Made by a program: the position numbers and the translations under genes. The notes beneath the pieces were generated by a model, which was not told where the DNA came from, made no database searches, and saw nothing but the letters and a program-made list of their open reading frames with translations. Below are positions 44,747 to 53,391 of a DNA stretch of 64,000 nucleotides, in pieces; the first letter of the stretch is position 1; every line of letters starts with the position of its first letter. Source of the stretch: Streptomyces sp. HD (lineage in GTDB: Bacteria > Actinomycetota > Actinomycetes > Streptomycetales > Streptomycetaceae); NCBI RefSeq assembly GCF_028369295.1, contig NZ_JAQMYP010000007.1, positions 62,001 through 126,000 on the forward strand, read 5' to 3'.

Positions 44747-44862
44747 GCAACTTCGAGGACAGGTTCCCGCGCGCCCTGTGGGTGCGGCTCATCATCTACA
44801 TCGCGGTGGGACACGTCTTCGCGGCCTTCGTCTACTTCCTGTTCGAGGCGGGCGCGAAGTAG
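44743..44862 (+). CDS. 39-residue single-helix membrane micro-protein (DUF6126-like)
   Basis: Starts at ATG 44743, overlapping the regulator stop by 4 bases, with GGAGAG upstream. The chain has a charged N-terminus (MSNFEDRFPRALW), one membrane helix of about 20 residues (VRLIIYIAVGHVFAAFVYFL) and a short FEAGAK end. Streptomyces genomes carry similar tiny proteins after XRE-cupin genes, which I remember as DUF6126. A helix this short could bind a transporter or sense the membrane. Function unknown. Confidence 0.75.
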   Translation: MSNFEDRFPRALWVRLIIYIAVGHVFAAFVYFLFEAGAK

Positions 44863-44892
44863 CCACGCCGGGCGGTCGCCGGTGCCCCGGCG

Positions 44893-45690
44893 TCAGTCGA
44901 GCAGGCGCTCCCGCAGTCGCTCCCGGGACTCCGGGGCGATCCGCAGGCCCTGCTCCAGGTAGGCGTCGATGCCGCCCCACGTCTCCTCGATCGTCTCGAA
45001 GGCCGCCGTCAGATACTCCGCACGCGCGTCGAAGAGCGGGCTCAGCAGCTCCATGACCTCGGGGGAGTAGACCGACGCACCGCTGCCGCTGCGCTTGACC
45101 TTGTAGCGGCGGTGCTTGGCGTTGGACTCCAGGTAGTCGGCGAGGATCGCCTCGCGCTCTACGCCGAGGGCGAGCAGTGTCACGGCGATGGACAGGCCGG
45201 CGCGGTCCTTGCCGGCCGCGCAGTGCATGAGGGCGGGGACGCTGTCCTCCACCAGCGAATGCAGCACCTGGGAGTGCTCGGCGGTGCGCTCCTTGATCAT
45301 CGTGCGGTACGAGGTGATCATCCGGTTCGCGGCCTTGCCGTCGGCGAGGATGTCCCGCAGCTGGTCGAGGTCGCCGTCGCGGACCATCTTCCAGAACTCC
45401 GCGCCGTCCGCCGGGTCGCTCAGCGGCAGGTTCACATTGCGCACGCCCGGCAACTCGACGTCCGGCCCCTCCAGCTTCTGGTCGGCCGCGTTGCGGAAGT
45501 CGAAGACCGTGTGCAGGCCCAGGGAGCCGAGGAAGGCGGCGTCCTCCTCGGTGGCGTGCGCGAGGTGGCCGCTGCGGAACAGCACTCCGTAGCGCACCCG
45601 CCGTCCGTCCACTGTCGGCAGGCCGCCCACATCGCGGAAGTTGCGGACTCCGGCCAGCTCGGGCTCGGTCGACGGGATCTGCTGCGTCAC
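44893..45690 (-). CDS. Tyrosine-protein phosphatase (dual-specificity/lipid phosphatase-like)
   Basis: A 265-residue Cys-based phosphatase. The P-loop HCAAGKDRAG holds Cys157 and Arg163; the Lys inside it is usual for the Mycobacterium PtpB and inositide-phosphatase-like group. N-terminal GVRNFRDVGGLPTVDGRRVRYGVLFRSGHL is the family opening. No signal peptide. I start at GTG 45690 with GGAGGAG upstream. It is divergent from the alpha-galactosidase gene. Substrate could be phosphotyrosine or phosphoinositide. Confidence 0.88.
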   Translation of the reverse strand: MTQQIPSTEPELAGVRNFRDVGGLPTVDGRRVRYGVLFRSGHLAHATEEDAAFLGSLGLHTVFDFRNAADQKLEGPDVELPGVRNVNLPLSDPADGAEFWKMVRDGDLDQLRDILADGKAANRMITSYRTMIKERTAEHSQVLHSLVEDSVPALMHCAAGKDRAGLSIAVTLLALGVEREAILADYLESNAKHRRYKVKRSGSGASVYSPEVMELLSPLFDARAEYLTAAFETIEETWGGIDAYLEQGLRIAPESRERLRERLLD

Positions 45691-45870
45691 TGGGGCTCCT
45701 CCCGGTCGGCCCCGCCGACGCGGCTCGGCGGTGGTGCCGACGGGGTGCGGTCTCGACCATACGACATGGATTCCTGAGGCAATGAGTTGTCCACAGGCGT
45801 TGCACCGGAGGCTCCGGCACCTTGATGATGTTGCTGCTTGATCGGACCTGTTCGAATGTGTGAGGGCTTG

Positions 45871-47958
45871 ATGCTGGAGATCTCCGACCGTGGACGCACC
45901 TGGGTTCTTTCCGGGCCGACCAGCAGTTACGCCCTCCATCTCACGGAGGACGACGAGCTGCTGCACCTCCACTGGGGTCCGCGCATCGCGCTCGCCGACG
46001 CCGAGGAGCTGGCCGCGCGCCCCCTCCCTGACTACTGGCCCTTCGAGTCCACTCTCGACGGACACGAGGAGTACCCGGTCGAGGGCGGCCCCCGCTTCGT
46101 GCGCCCGGCCCTGTCCGTGCGCACCGACGAGCGGCGCGGCACCGAGTGGGCCTTCGACGCGTACGAGACCGAGGGCGCCGAGGGCTCCGGCGGTGAGGAG
46201 CTGCGGCTGCGGTTCCGGGACGGCGGACTGGGCATCACGCTGCACTACCGGATGCGCGGCGACGTCGTGGAGCGCTGGGTGACCCTGGACAACCAGGGGC
46301 CCGGCCTGGAGCTGCTGCGCGCCGACTCCGCCACCTGGACCCTGCCCGACCGCGAGGACTGGCGGCTGTCGCAGCTGCACGGGCGCTGGGCCGCGGAGTC
46401 CCGGCTCGTGCGGGCGCCCCTCACCTACGGTGAGAAGGTCATCGGCAGCCGTCGAGGCCACACCGGGCACCCGCTGCTGCCCTGGGTCGCGCTGGACACC
46501 GACGCCACCGAGGAGCGCGGCGAGGTGTACGGCTGTGCCCTCGCCTGGTCGGGGTCCTGGCGGATCGCGGTGGCCCAGCTGCCCGACGCGCGCGTGCAGG
46601 TCACCGGCGGGGTCGGGTACGACGAATCGGGGCTGCTGCGGCTGGCGGCGGGGGAGTCGTTCGTGACGCCGGTCTTCGCCGGGCTGTGGAGCGACCGGGG
46701 CTTCGGGGGTGCGAGCCGTGCCTGGCACGCCTACCAGCGCGCGTACGTGATCCCCGACGCCGATCAGGACCGGCCCGTGCTCTTCAACTCCTGGGAGGCG
46801 ACCGAGTTCGACATCTCCGAGGAACAGCAGGGCACCCTCGCCAGGCGGGCCGCTGCGATCGGCGTCGAGCTGTTCGTCGTCGACGACGGCTGGTTCGGGG
46901 CGCGCACCAGCGACCGCGCCGGGCTCGGCGACTGGACGCCCAACCCCGACCGGTTCCCGTCCGGCCTCAAGCCGCTCGCCGACTACGTGCACGCCCTCGG
47001 CATGCAGTTCGGTATCTGGGTCGAGCCGGAAATGGTCAATCCGGACAGCGAGCTGTACCGCGCCCACCCGGAGTGGGTCCAGTACCAGACCGGACGAAAG
47101 CGGACGGAATTCCGCAATCAGCTCGTACTGAACCTGGCCCGTGAAGACGTCCAGGAGTACCTCTGGGGCCGGCTCGACGGGCTCCTGTCCAGCGCCCCGA
47201 TCGACTATGTGAAGTGGGACTTCAATCGCTGCTTCACCGACGCGGGCTGGCCGGGCGAGCCGTACCCGCAACGCCTCTGGGTCGACCATGTGCACGCCTT
47301 CTACGCACTGTTGGACCGGCTGCGGGCCGCCCACCCCGGCGTCGCCTTCGAGTCCTGCTCGGGCGGTGGCGGACGGATCGACCTGGGCGTGCTGAGCCGC
47401 ACGGACCAGGTGTGGACCTCCGACAACACCGACCCGCTCGACCGGCTCGCCATCCAGCACGGCTTCAGTCAGATCCATCCGGCGCGGGTCATGGCCGCCT
47501 GGGTCACCGACAGCCCGAACAACCAGCTCAACGGCCGGGTCAGCTCGCTGCGCTTCCGGTTCGTGAGCGCCATGGCCGGGGTGCTCGGCGTCGGCGGCGA
47601 TCTCGCGCAGTGGAGCGAGGAGGAGCTCGCCGAGGCGGGGGAGTGGGTGGGGCTCTACAAGGAGATCCGGCCCGTCGTGCAGCGCGGAGACCTCTACCGG
47701 CTGCGGCCCCCGGGGGGCGGGCTGAGTGCCGTGCAGTACGTGCTCGGCGACGAGACCGTCGTCCTCGCCTGGCTCCAGGCGCAGAGCTACGGCGAGGCCG
47801 CGCCGGCGCTGCGGCTGCGCGGACTGGACCCGACAGCATCGTATGAATGCCGCGAAACGGGCGAAGTTCATCGAGGTGCCGTATTGCAGCATCACGGACT
47901 ATTTACCGGATTGCAGGGCGACCTCGATGCGGTAGTTATCCGACTGCGCCGCATCTAG
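45871..47958 (+). CDS. GH36 alpha-galactosidase
   Basis: A 695-residue glycoside hydrolase. N-terminal beta-sandwich about 1-300, then a TIM barrel with the nucleophile in DYVKWDFNRCF (Asp450) and the acid/base in VWTSDNTD (Asp518), the pair used by GH36. ESCSGGGGRIDLGVL lies between them as in family members. No signal peptide, so it acts on imported alpha-galactosides such as melibiose or raffinose breakdown products. I start at ATG 45871 with GAGGG upstream; ATG 45856 and TTG 45838 are in-frame alternatives. No transporter is adjacent. Confidence 0.93.
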   Translation: MLEISDRGRTWVLSGPTSSYALHLTEDDELLHLHWGPRIALADAEELAARPLPDYWPFESTLDGHEEYPVEGGPRFVRPALSVRTDERRGTEWAFDAYETEGAEGSGGEELRLRFRDGGLGITLHYRMRGDVVERWVTLDNQGPGLELLRADSATWTLPDREDWRLSQLHGRWAAESRLVRAPLTYGEKVIGSRRGHTGHPLLPWVALDTDATEERGEVYGCALAWSGSWRIAVAQLPDARVQVTGGVGYDESGLLRLAAGESFVTPVFAGLWSDRGFGGASRAWHAYQRAYVIPDADQDRPVLFNSWEATEFDISEEQQGTLARRAAAIGVELFVVDDGWFGARTSDRAGLGDWTPNPDRFPSGLKPLADYVHALGMQFGIWVEPEMVNPDSELYRAHPEWVQYQTGRKRTEFRNQLVLNLAREDVQEYLWGRLDGLLSSAPIDYVKWDFNRCFTDAGWPGEPYPQRLWVDHVHAFYALLDRLRAAHPGVAFESCSGGGGRIDLGVLSRTDQVWTSDNTDPLDRLAIQHGFSQIHPARVMAAWVTDSPNNQLNGRVSSLRFRFVSAMAGVLGVGGDLAQWSEEELAEAGEWVGLYKEIRPVVQRGDLYRLRPPGGGLSAVQYVLGDETVVLAWLQAQSYGEAAPALRLRGLDPTASYECRETGEVHRGAVLQHHGLFTGLQGDLDAVVIRLRRI

Positions 47959-48069
47959 GGCTTCTGTCCGAATTGGCGCCTTAATTCCAACTCGCTCTGC
48001 GGTAAAGGTAGCTGGGGCGGTGTCACGTGAGGAGCGTCATATTCGTGACCGTGTGTCGCCCGTCATGTT

Positions 48070-48084
48070 CACGTAATTCACGTG
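48070..48084. promoter_or_regulatory. Inverted repeat CACGT-N5-ACGTG
   Basis: A near-palindromic CACGT-AATTC-ACGTG upstream of the c-di-AMP riboswitch and about 345 bases before the M23 gene. The surroundings are AT-rich for this genome, so this is the probable promoter region of the M23 transcript. No convincing -10/-35 pair was found. Confidence 0.35.
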
Positions 48085-48224
48085 CTTTTCAAGGGGCTTT
48101 GAGTCGGGCCACGCACTCATAATTCACGCAGGGTGACCGAGAATTCCCACAAGGGATCAACAGGAGCGCATTCGGACGGAACCTCTCACTTGTTCCCGTG
48201 CGTCTTCCTCGCTTACGTTCCCAA

Positions 48225-48420
48225 TCAATCCGGACGGACGCCTAATCCTGCCGCCGACCGGAACCCGCGCACACTCACCCGACCACGGCAGGAGCGGGGG
48301 ACCCACAGGTACAACCGCCTGTTCCGGTCTCCGGAACAGGCTTGGGGTCAAGTCGCGTCCCCACGCGACCGGGCATCTCCAGCCCGCACCCGACAGCTCA
48401 CCTCGTAGGCGCCGGAGAGG
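48225..48420 (+). ncRNA. Cyclic di-AMP riboswitch (ydaO-yuaA leader)
   Basis: The gap before the M23 gene holds conserved blocks of the ydaO class in the right order: CCTAATCCTGCCGCCGA (48241-48257), GGCAGGAGCGGGGGACCCA (48287-48305), a variable hairpin with arms CCTGTTCCGG/CCGGAACAGG (48318-48340), TTGGGGTCAAGTCGCG (48342-48357) and CCGACAGCTCACCTCGTAGG (48390-48409). The element ends close to the ribosome-binding site of the M23 gene. In Streptomyces this riboswitch commonly controls cell-wall hydrolases and is turned off by c-di-AMP. Exact ends are approximate. Confidence 0.85.
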
Positions 48421-48428
48421 AATTCGCC

Positions 48429-49355
48429 ATGCCCGCGAAGGGTAAGCACCGCCGCCCGAAGCCCCCGCGCTTCACCCGCTCCATCGCCGTCGCCGGAACC
48501 GGTGGCGCCGCTCTCGCCCTCCCGCTCATCGGGGCCACCGGCGCCCACGCCGCTCCCTCGCAGTCCGTTTCGGAAAAGGCCGTTCAGTCCCTTCCGGGCG
48601 TCGAGAAGAAGACGGTTGCGAAGAAAGCCACCGAGAAGAAGACGGCTGTGCGCACCTATTCGGTGAAGGTCGGCGATTACCTCGCGAAGATCGCCGACGA
48701 GCAGAGCGTCGACGGCGGCTGGAAGAAGATCTACGCCGACAACCGCGAGGCCGTCGGCAGCGACCCGTCGCTGATCCACCCGGGCCTGAAGCTCTCGATC
48801 GGCGGCAAGAAGGCCGGGGAGAACGCCCCCAAGTCGTCGTCCCCGTCCTCCTCTTCGCCGTCCAAGTCGTCCTCGAAGGGCTCGTCCGCGAAGTCCTCCA
48901 CGCCGAAGAAGACGACCACGGCCGCTGACAACGCGAGTGCGGTCAACGGCTTCTCCGCCCCCGTGGACGCCGCTTCCGTCGCCACCGCGTACAAGGTGGC
49001 GGGCAGTATGTGGTCCAGCGGTTACCACACCGGCGTCGACTTCTTCGCCTCGACGGGCACCCCGCTGAAGGCGGTCGGCGCGGGCACCGTCGTCTCCGCG
49101 GGCTGGGGCGGAGCGTACGGCAACCAGGTCGTCATCCAGCTCGCCGACGGCTACTACGCCCAGTACGGCCACCTGTCCTCGCTCTCCGTCTCGGCCGGCC
49201 AGACCGTGACGGCGGGCCAGGAGATCGGCCTCTCCGGCGCGACCGGCAACGTGACCGGCCCGCACCTGCACTTCGAGATCCGCACCACGCCGGACTACGG
49301 CTCGGACGTGGACCCGGTCGCCTACCTCCGCTCCAAGGGCGTCGCCATCGGCTGA
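48429..49355 (+). CDS. Secreted LysM-M23 peptidoglycan endopeptidase
   Basis: A 308-residue exported cell-wall hydrolase. Signal peptide about 1-42 (long basic KGKHRRPKPPRFTRS, then hydrophobic to AHA-AP). LysM domain at about 75-131 (TYSVKVGDYLAKIADEQ, then IHPGLKLSIGG). A Ser/Lys/Thr low-complexity linker spans 135-165. The M23 domain has zinc ligands HTGVD and GPHLHFEI, so it is intact lysostaphin-type and should cut peptide cross-links. GAGAGGAA precedes the ATG. The upstream c-di-AMP riboswitch ties its expression to osmotic and cell-wall state. Confidence 0.95.
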   Translation: MPAKGKHRRPKPPRFTRSIAVAGTGGAALALPLIGATGAHAAPSQSVSEKAVQSLPGVEKKTVAKKATEKKTAVRTYSVKVGDYLAKIADEQSVDGGWKKIYADNREAVGSDPSLIHPGLKLSIGGKKAGENAPKSSSPSSSSPSKSSSKGSSAKSSTPKKTTTAADNASAVNGFSAPVDAASVATAYKVAGSMWSSGYHTGVDFFASTGTPLKAVGAGTVVSAGWGGAYGNQVVIQLADGYYAQYGHLSSLSVSAGQTVTAGQEIGLSGATGNVTGPHLHFEIRTTPDYGSDVDPVAYLRSKGVAIG

Positions 49356-49386
49356 CCCCCCGCCGACCGCCTCGCCTGACACGCCT

Positions 49387-49424
49387 CCGAAGGCCGGACC
49401 CCGATCCCCGGGTCCGGCCTTCGG
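49387..49424 (+). terminator. 15-bp hairpin terminator after the M23 gene
   Basis: CCGAAGGCCGGACCC (49387-49401) pairs perfectly with 49410-49424 around an 8-base loop, 31 bases past the stop codon. No T-run. Confidence 0.8.
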
Positions 49425-49580
49425 TGTGTCCGGGGGTGTCGACAGCGCGGGAGCGGCGGGAGAGGGTGATCTCCGTCGGATTGGCGCAAGCGCTTTCCCC
49501 GGCCTTCAGCCCTCAGCCCTCAGCCTCAGCCCCACTGCTCGCCTCGCCCCCCGCCCGTGTCCCGTGAAGGAGCCCAAGCC

Positions 49581-50294
49581 GTGACGACCACACGCAGAGC
49601 GTTCGGAATCCTGGCCGCCGGCGCCGCACTGGGGACACTCGTACCCGCGGGCCCGGCAGGCGCGGCGCCCCACCGCCGGGTCGTCGCCCACGACGGCTTC
49701 CGTCACGGCCTCGGCCAGGGGGTGACCGAACTCCAGGACGGCGGCACCGTCACCGCGTCGCACGGAGTGCTGGAGATCGACGTACCCAGCGGTGCAACGG
49801 TGTGGTTCAAGAAGCGGCTCGAAGGGCCGTACGTCCTCCGGTACACGGCCACCGCGATCTCCGAGGGCGGTCCCAACGACCGTGTCTCCGACCTCAACAA
49901 CTTCTGGAACGCCGTCGACGTCCGGTCCCCCGACGACCTCTTCGCCACCCAACGGGGCGGCGCGCTCGCCGATTACGACTACCTCAAGACGTACTACGCC
50001 GGTTACGGCGCCAACTACAACACCACGACACGCCTGCGCCGCTACGTCGGGGAGGCCGGGGTCCGTCCGCTGGTCTACGACTACACCGAGCCGCTGTTGG
50101 TGCCCAACCGGCCCAACCGGGTCCTTGTCGTCTCCGACGGCTCCACCGTCCAGTGGTGGAACAACGGGCGGCTCGTCTTCGACTACACCGACCAGGAGCC
50201 TTACACCGGTGGGCACTTCGCCTTCCGGACGACTTGGAGTCACTTCAGGATCAGCGGCTTCCAAGTGTGGCGGTTGAGTCCACAACAGCCCTGA
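49581..50294 (+). CDS. Tat-exported beta-rich protein (DUF6250-like)
   Basis: A 237-residue secreted protein. The N-terminus TTTRRAFGILAAGAALGTLV has a twin-arginine signal, followed by a cleavage region PAGAAP. The mature part is mostly beta strands with many Trp and Tyr (NNFWNAVDV, YDYLKTYYAGYGANYNTTTRLR, VQWWNNGRLVFDYTD, GHFAFRTTWSHFRISGFQVWRL), a jelly-roll or concanavalin-like pattern matching proteins I remember as DUF6250, some linked to plant polysaccharides. GTG 49581 has AAGGAG 8 bases upstream. Function unknown. Confidence 0.77.
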   Translation: MTTTRRAFGILAAGAALGTLVPAGPAGAAPHRRVVAHDGFRHGLGQGVTELQDGGTVTASHGVLEIDVPSGATVWFKKRLEGPYVLRYTATAISEGGPNDRVSDLNNFWNAVDVRSPDDLFATQRGGALADYDYLKTYYAGYGANYNTTTRLRRYVGEAGVRPLVYDYTEPLLVPNRPNRVLVVSDGSTVQWWNNGRLVFDYTDQEPYTGGHFAFRTTWSHFRISGFQVWRLSPQQP

Positions 50295-50361
50295 TCAGAG
50301 GCTTATTCCAGGTTTGGCCAAGTCTTTGGGAGTGGCTTATCTCACCGCCCGTCAACCCTTC

Positions 50362-50377
50362 CTTACGGTCGCGTAAG
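50362..50377. promoter_or_regulatory. Inverted repeat CTTACG-GTCG-CGTAAG
   Basis: A perfect 6-base inverted repeat with a 4-base centre, 28 bases before the SGNH hydrolase start. It resembles TetR-type operators seen before lipid-metabolism genes in Streptomyces, from memory. It overlaps the likely promoter of the hydrolase gene. Confidence 0.5.
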
Positions 50378-50404
50378 TCACATTCGAAGGTGAATCATGC
50401 CGGT

Positions 50405-51223
50405 GTGGCAGGCGATTCGAAGAGTGACAGCAGAGCAGTGATCGGGTCGTACGTCGCGGTGGGGGACAGCTTCACCGAGGGCGTCGGCGACCCCGGCCCC
50501 GACGGGGCGTTCGTCGGCTGGGCCGACCGGTTCGCGGTACTTCTCGCGGACCGGCGGCCCGAGGGCGACTTCGACTACACCAACCTCGCCGTGCGCGGCA
50601 AACTTCTCGACCAGGTCGTCGAGGACCAGCTCCCGAAAGCCGCGGAACTGGCCCCCGACCTGGTCTCCTTCTGCGCGGGCGGCAACGACATCATCCGGCC
50701 CGGCACCGACCCCGACGAGGTGGCCGAGCGTTTCGAGCGGGCGATCGCCCGGCTCACCTCAGCCGTCGGCACCGTCATGGTGACGACCGGCTTCGACACA
50801 CGTGGCGTGCCCGTGCTGAAGCATCTGCGCGGCAAGATCGCCACCTACAACGGACATGTGCGGGCCATCGCCGACCGGTACGGCTGCCCGGTGCTCGACC
50901 TGTGGTCCCTGAAGACCGTCCAGGACCGCCGGGCCTGGGACGACGACCGGCTCCACCTGTCTCCCGAGGGGCACACGCGTGTGGCGCTGCGTGCGGGACA
51001 GGTCCTCGGTCTGGAGGTCCCGGCCGACCCGGACCAGCCCTGGCCCCAGCTCCCGCCCCGCGGCACTCTGGAGATCCGCCGGGACGACGTCCACTGGGCG
51101 CGCGAGTACCTGGTGCCGTGGATCGGGCGGCGCCTGCGTGGCGAGTCGTCAGGGGACCATGTGACGGCCAAGGGCGCGCTGTCGCCGGACGACATCAAGA
51201 TGCGGATCGAATCGGTGGCCTGA
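50405..51223 (+). CDS. SGNH/GDSL hydrolase
   Basis: A 272-residue esterase/lipase-fold protein. Block I is VAVGDSFTEG (Ser nucleophile), block III GGNDI (oxyanion Asn), block V DDRLHLSPEGH (Asp and His of the triad). The C-terminal 60 residues contain REYLVPWIGRRLRG, typical of actinobacterial members. No signal peptide. Start is uncertain: GTG 50405 with GAAGGTGA upstream is given; GTG 50438 begins just before the first strand and would give 261 residues. A long inverted repeat after the stop ends the transcript. Confidence 0.87.
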   Translation: MAGDSKSDSRAVIGSYVAVGDSFTEGVGDPGPDGAFVGWADRFAVLLADRRPEGDFDYTNLAVRGKLLDQVVEDQLPKAAELAPDLVSFCAGGNDIIRPGTDPDEVAERFERAIARLTSAVGTVMVTTGFDTRGVPVLKHLRGKIATYNGHVRAIADRYGCPVLDLWSLKTVQDRRAWDDDRLHLSPEGHTRVALRAGQVLGLEVPADPDQPWPQLPPRGTLEIRRDDVHWAREYLVPWIGRRLRGESSGDHVTAKGALSPDDIKMRIESVA

Positions 51224-51235
51224 GACGGCCACCCG

Positions 51236-51280
51236 GCCATGTGGGCCGTGCCCTGTTCGAGGGGGCGCGGCCCACATGGC
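51236..51280. terminator. Bidirectional terminator between SGNH and TetR genes
   Basis: GCCATGTGGGCCG (51236-51248) pairs perfectly with 51268-51280 around a 19-base loop. It sits between two convergent genes. Confidence 0.75.
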
Positions 51281-51322
51281 TGTCGTACGCGTGCCGCCCC
51301 ATCCGCCCGGCGATGGCCGACC

Positions 51323-51943
51323 TCACCGCGTCGACGCGGTCAACGCCTCGCGCTCCAGCCCCAGTTCCCGGGCGAGCGCCTCGTCCACCCACTCCTGGGC
51401 ACGCGCGCGTGACACCGCGCCCGGATACGACGTCAGCTGTACGGCGAGTCCGTCGAGGAGCGCCGTGAGGCGCAGCGCCGTACCGGCAGGGTCGGGACAG
51501 CTGAACTCCTCAGCGGCCACGCCCTCCGCGATGACCTCGGCGATGGCGGCCTTCCACTGCCGGTCCAGGTCCCGTGTGACCTCCTGCAACGCGGGCTCGC
51601 GCAGCGCCGCCGCCCAGCCCTCGATCCAGAGCCGCCAGCCCTTGGCCTGACCGGTCGGCGCATACCAGCGCACGGCTGCCCGCAGTCGTCGCAGCGCCGT
51701 CGTACGGCGGCCGAGAAGCCTGCGCAGACGGGCCAGGTCGCCCTCGGCCGCATGGGTGAACGCGGCCGCGACCAGCTTCTCTTTCGTGGCGAAGTGATAC
51801 AGCACCAGCGCGTTGCTCACCCCGAGCACCGAGGCCACGTCGGCGATCCTGACCGCCGCCACGCCCCGTGCCTCTATCTGCTCCACCGCGGCCCGCAGCA
51901 ACTCCTCACGCCGCTCCGCCACGCTCAACCGCACTCTTGCCAC
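51323..51943 (-). CDS. TetR/AcrR-family regulator
   Basis: A 206-residue repressor. The N-terminal HTH is ERREELLRAAVEQIEARGVAAVRIADVASVLGVSNALVLYHFATKEKLVAAAF, the full TetR pattern. The ligand domain is helical and unassigned (a BetI-like C-terminal part is possible). It lies just downstream of the dehydrogenase gene on the same strand with a 72-base gap. Palindromes before the dehydrogenase and MBL genes are candidate targets. Confidence 0.92.
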   Translation of the reverse strand: MARVRLSVAERREELLRAAVEQIEARGVAAVRIADVASVLGVSNALVLYHFATKEKLVAAAFTHAAEGDLARLRRLLGRRTTALRRLRAAVRWYAPTGQAKGWRLWIEGWAAALREPALQEVTRDLDRQWKAAIAEVIAEGVAAEEFSCPDPAGTALRLTALLDGLAVQLTSYPGAVSRARAQEWVDEALARELGLEREALTASTR

Positions 51944-52015
51944 TCCGTCACCCTAAGGCCTCGGCTCGGGCCCTTCCCGAGCTGCGGGCGGGCACAGCCC
52001 AGGGACGGCCCGCCG

Positions 52016-53194
52016 TCACCTGTGCCATCCGAACCGCTCGGCGATCACCGGTAGCCGGTCAGCCGCGATGGCGTGCGCGGCGGCCCGGGGCGTCGTCCCG
52101 TCGGCCTCGGCGCGGGCCAGCGCGAGGTCCATCAGGGCACGCATCGAGCGCCGGGTGTGGGCGAAGGCCTGATCCGCGTCCGCGCCGATGTCGCCGAACA
52201 GCGTCCACCACCACCAGGCGTTCGTGGCCGAGTTGACCACGACGTCCGGCAGCACCGTGACGCCCCGCGCGGCCAGCAGTTCCTCGGCCTCTGGCCGTAC
52301 GGGCATGTTGGCCGCCTCGGCGATCCAACGGGCGGTGATCCGCTCCTGGTTCGCGGCGTCGATGGTGTACGACACGGCCGCCGGCACCAGCACCTCCGCC
52401 TCGGCCGCCAGCCAGGCGTCGCCCGGCAGCTCACGGTCGCCGGGGCGCAGTGCGGCACGGTCGACGGTGCCGTACGCGTCCCGTGCCGCCAGTAGGCTCT
52501 CGACGTCGAGGCCGGCCGGGTTGGCGATCGTGCCCTTGATGTCGGCGACGGCCACGACCGTGAGCCCCGCGCGCGTGAGGAAGCGCGCCGTGGCGCCGCC
52601 CATGGTCCCGAGTCCCTGCACGGCGACCCGGGTCCTCCAGTACGGCACACCGGCCCGGTCCAGGGCCGTGAGCACCGACTCGGCGACCCCGCAGCCGCCG
52701 ACCAGTTCGTCCAGCCCGATCCCGTCGACCTCGACGGCGAACGCGTCCGCGAGCCGCCGCCGGGCGTCGGCCTCGTCGTCGAGCAGCGGATACACGGCCT
52801 GGACGGACGAGACGAGCCCCGCCTCGGCGGCCGCGCGTTCCACCACGTCCTGGGTGAGACCGAGGTCCTCGCCCGTGGTCCAGAAGTTCTCGATGTACGG
52901 CCGCATGGTCCGCAGGTAGCGCACCAGGAGCCCGTACGCCTCCGGGTCCCGGGGATCGCAGTCGATGCCGCCCTTGGCGCCGCCCAGGGGGACGTAGCGG
53001 GCCTCGGGCTCGTAGTGCAGCGCTTCCTTCATGCTCATGCCGCGGGCGAGTCCGGCGACCTCCTCCAGCGTGCAGCCCGGCCGCATCCGCAGCCCACCGC
53101 TCGACACGCCGCGTACCAGCCGGTCCACGACCAGGAAGCCCTGGCGGCCGGTGACGTGATCGCTCCAGGTGAGCGACAGGAACGGGGTGGTCAT
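52016..53194 (-). CDS. Glu/Leu/Phe/Val-type amino acid dehydrogenase
   Basis: A 392-residue NAD(P)-dependent oxidative deaminase or reductive aminase. Lys56 (RGMSMKEAL) and the catalytic Lys74 in PLGGAKGGIDCDP are the two substrate lysines. The dinucleotide loop is VAVQGLGTMGGATARFL. The C-terminal part has VLPDVVVNSATNAWWWW. Streptomyces valine dehydrogenase is somewhat shorter, so the preferred amino acid is uncertain. ATG 53194; in-frame sequence upstream is not conserved in appearance. Divergent from the MBL gene across a palindrome-rich 197 bases. Confidence 0.88.
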   Translation of the reverse strand: MTTPFLSLTWSDHVTGRQGFLVVDRLVRGVSSGGLRMRPGCTLEEVAGLARGMSMKEALHYEPEARYVPLGGAKGGIDCDPRDPEAYGLLVRYLRTMRPYIENFWTTGEDLGLTQDVVERAAAEAGLVSSVQAVYPLLDDEADARRRLADAFAVEVDGIGLDELVGGCGVAESVLTALDRAGVPYWRTRVAVQGLGTMGGATARFLTRAGLTVVAVADIKGTIANPAGLDVESLLAARDAYGTVDRAALRPGDRELPGDAWLAAEAEVLVPAAVSYTIDAANQERITARWIAEAANMPVRPEAEELLAARGVTVLPDVVVNSATNAWWWWTLFGDIGADADQAFAHTRRSMRALMDLALARAEADGTTPRAAAHAIAADRLPVIAERFGWHR

Positions 53195-53239
53195 GGGGGT
53201 CTCCGACGGGGGTGTGGGGGCCGCGTGCCGCGCGCGGTT

Positions 53240-53305
53240 ACTGAACGATGGGTCAGTATCAGAGGGAGGGCGGGGACATGTCAACGTGCTGAATGAATGT
53301 TCAGC
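53240..53305. promoter_or_regulatory. Two dyads between the dehydrogenase and MBL genes
   Basis: ACTGA-N8-TCAGT spans 53240-53257 and GCTGAA-TGAATG-TTCAGC spans 53288-53305. Both share a CTGAA/TTCAG-like core and sit in the divergent promoter region. They fit operators of a TetR dimer, the nearest candidate being the regulator at 51323. Confidence 0.5.
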
Positions 53306-53391
53306 CGAGTGGCGATCCACAAGGGGCCGCCCGGGGTTGTCGGAGGGGCCGACCATAATGGAAGACCTCACCGACTCCACCTGGAGGTACC

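Noticed and set aside
45691..47895. Long N-terminal extension of the tyrosine phosphatase frame
   Set aside because: It runs antisense through the alpha-galactosidase gene; GTG 45690 has a good ribosome-binding site and starts the conserved domain.
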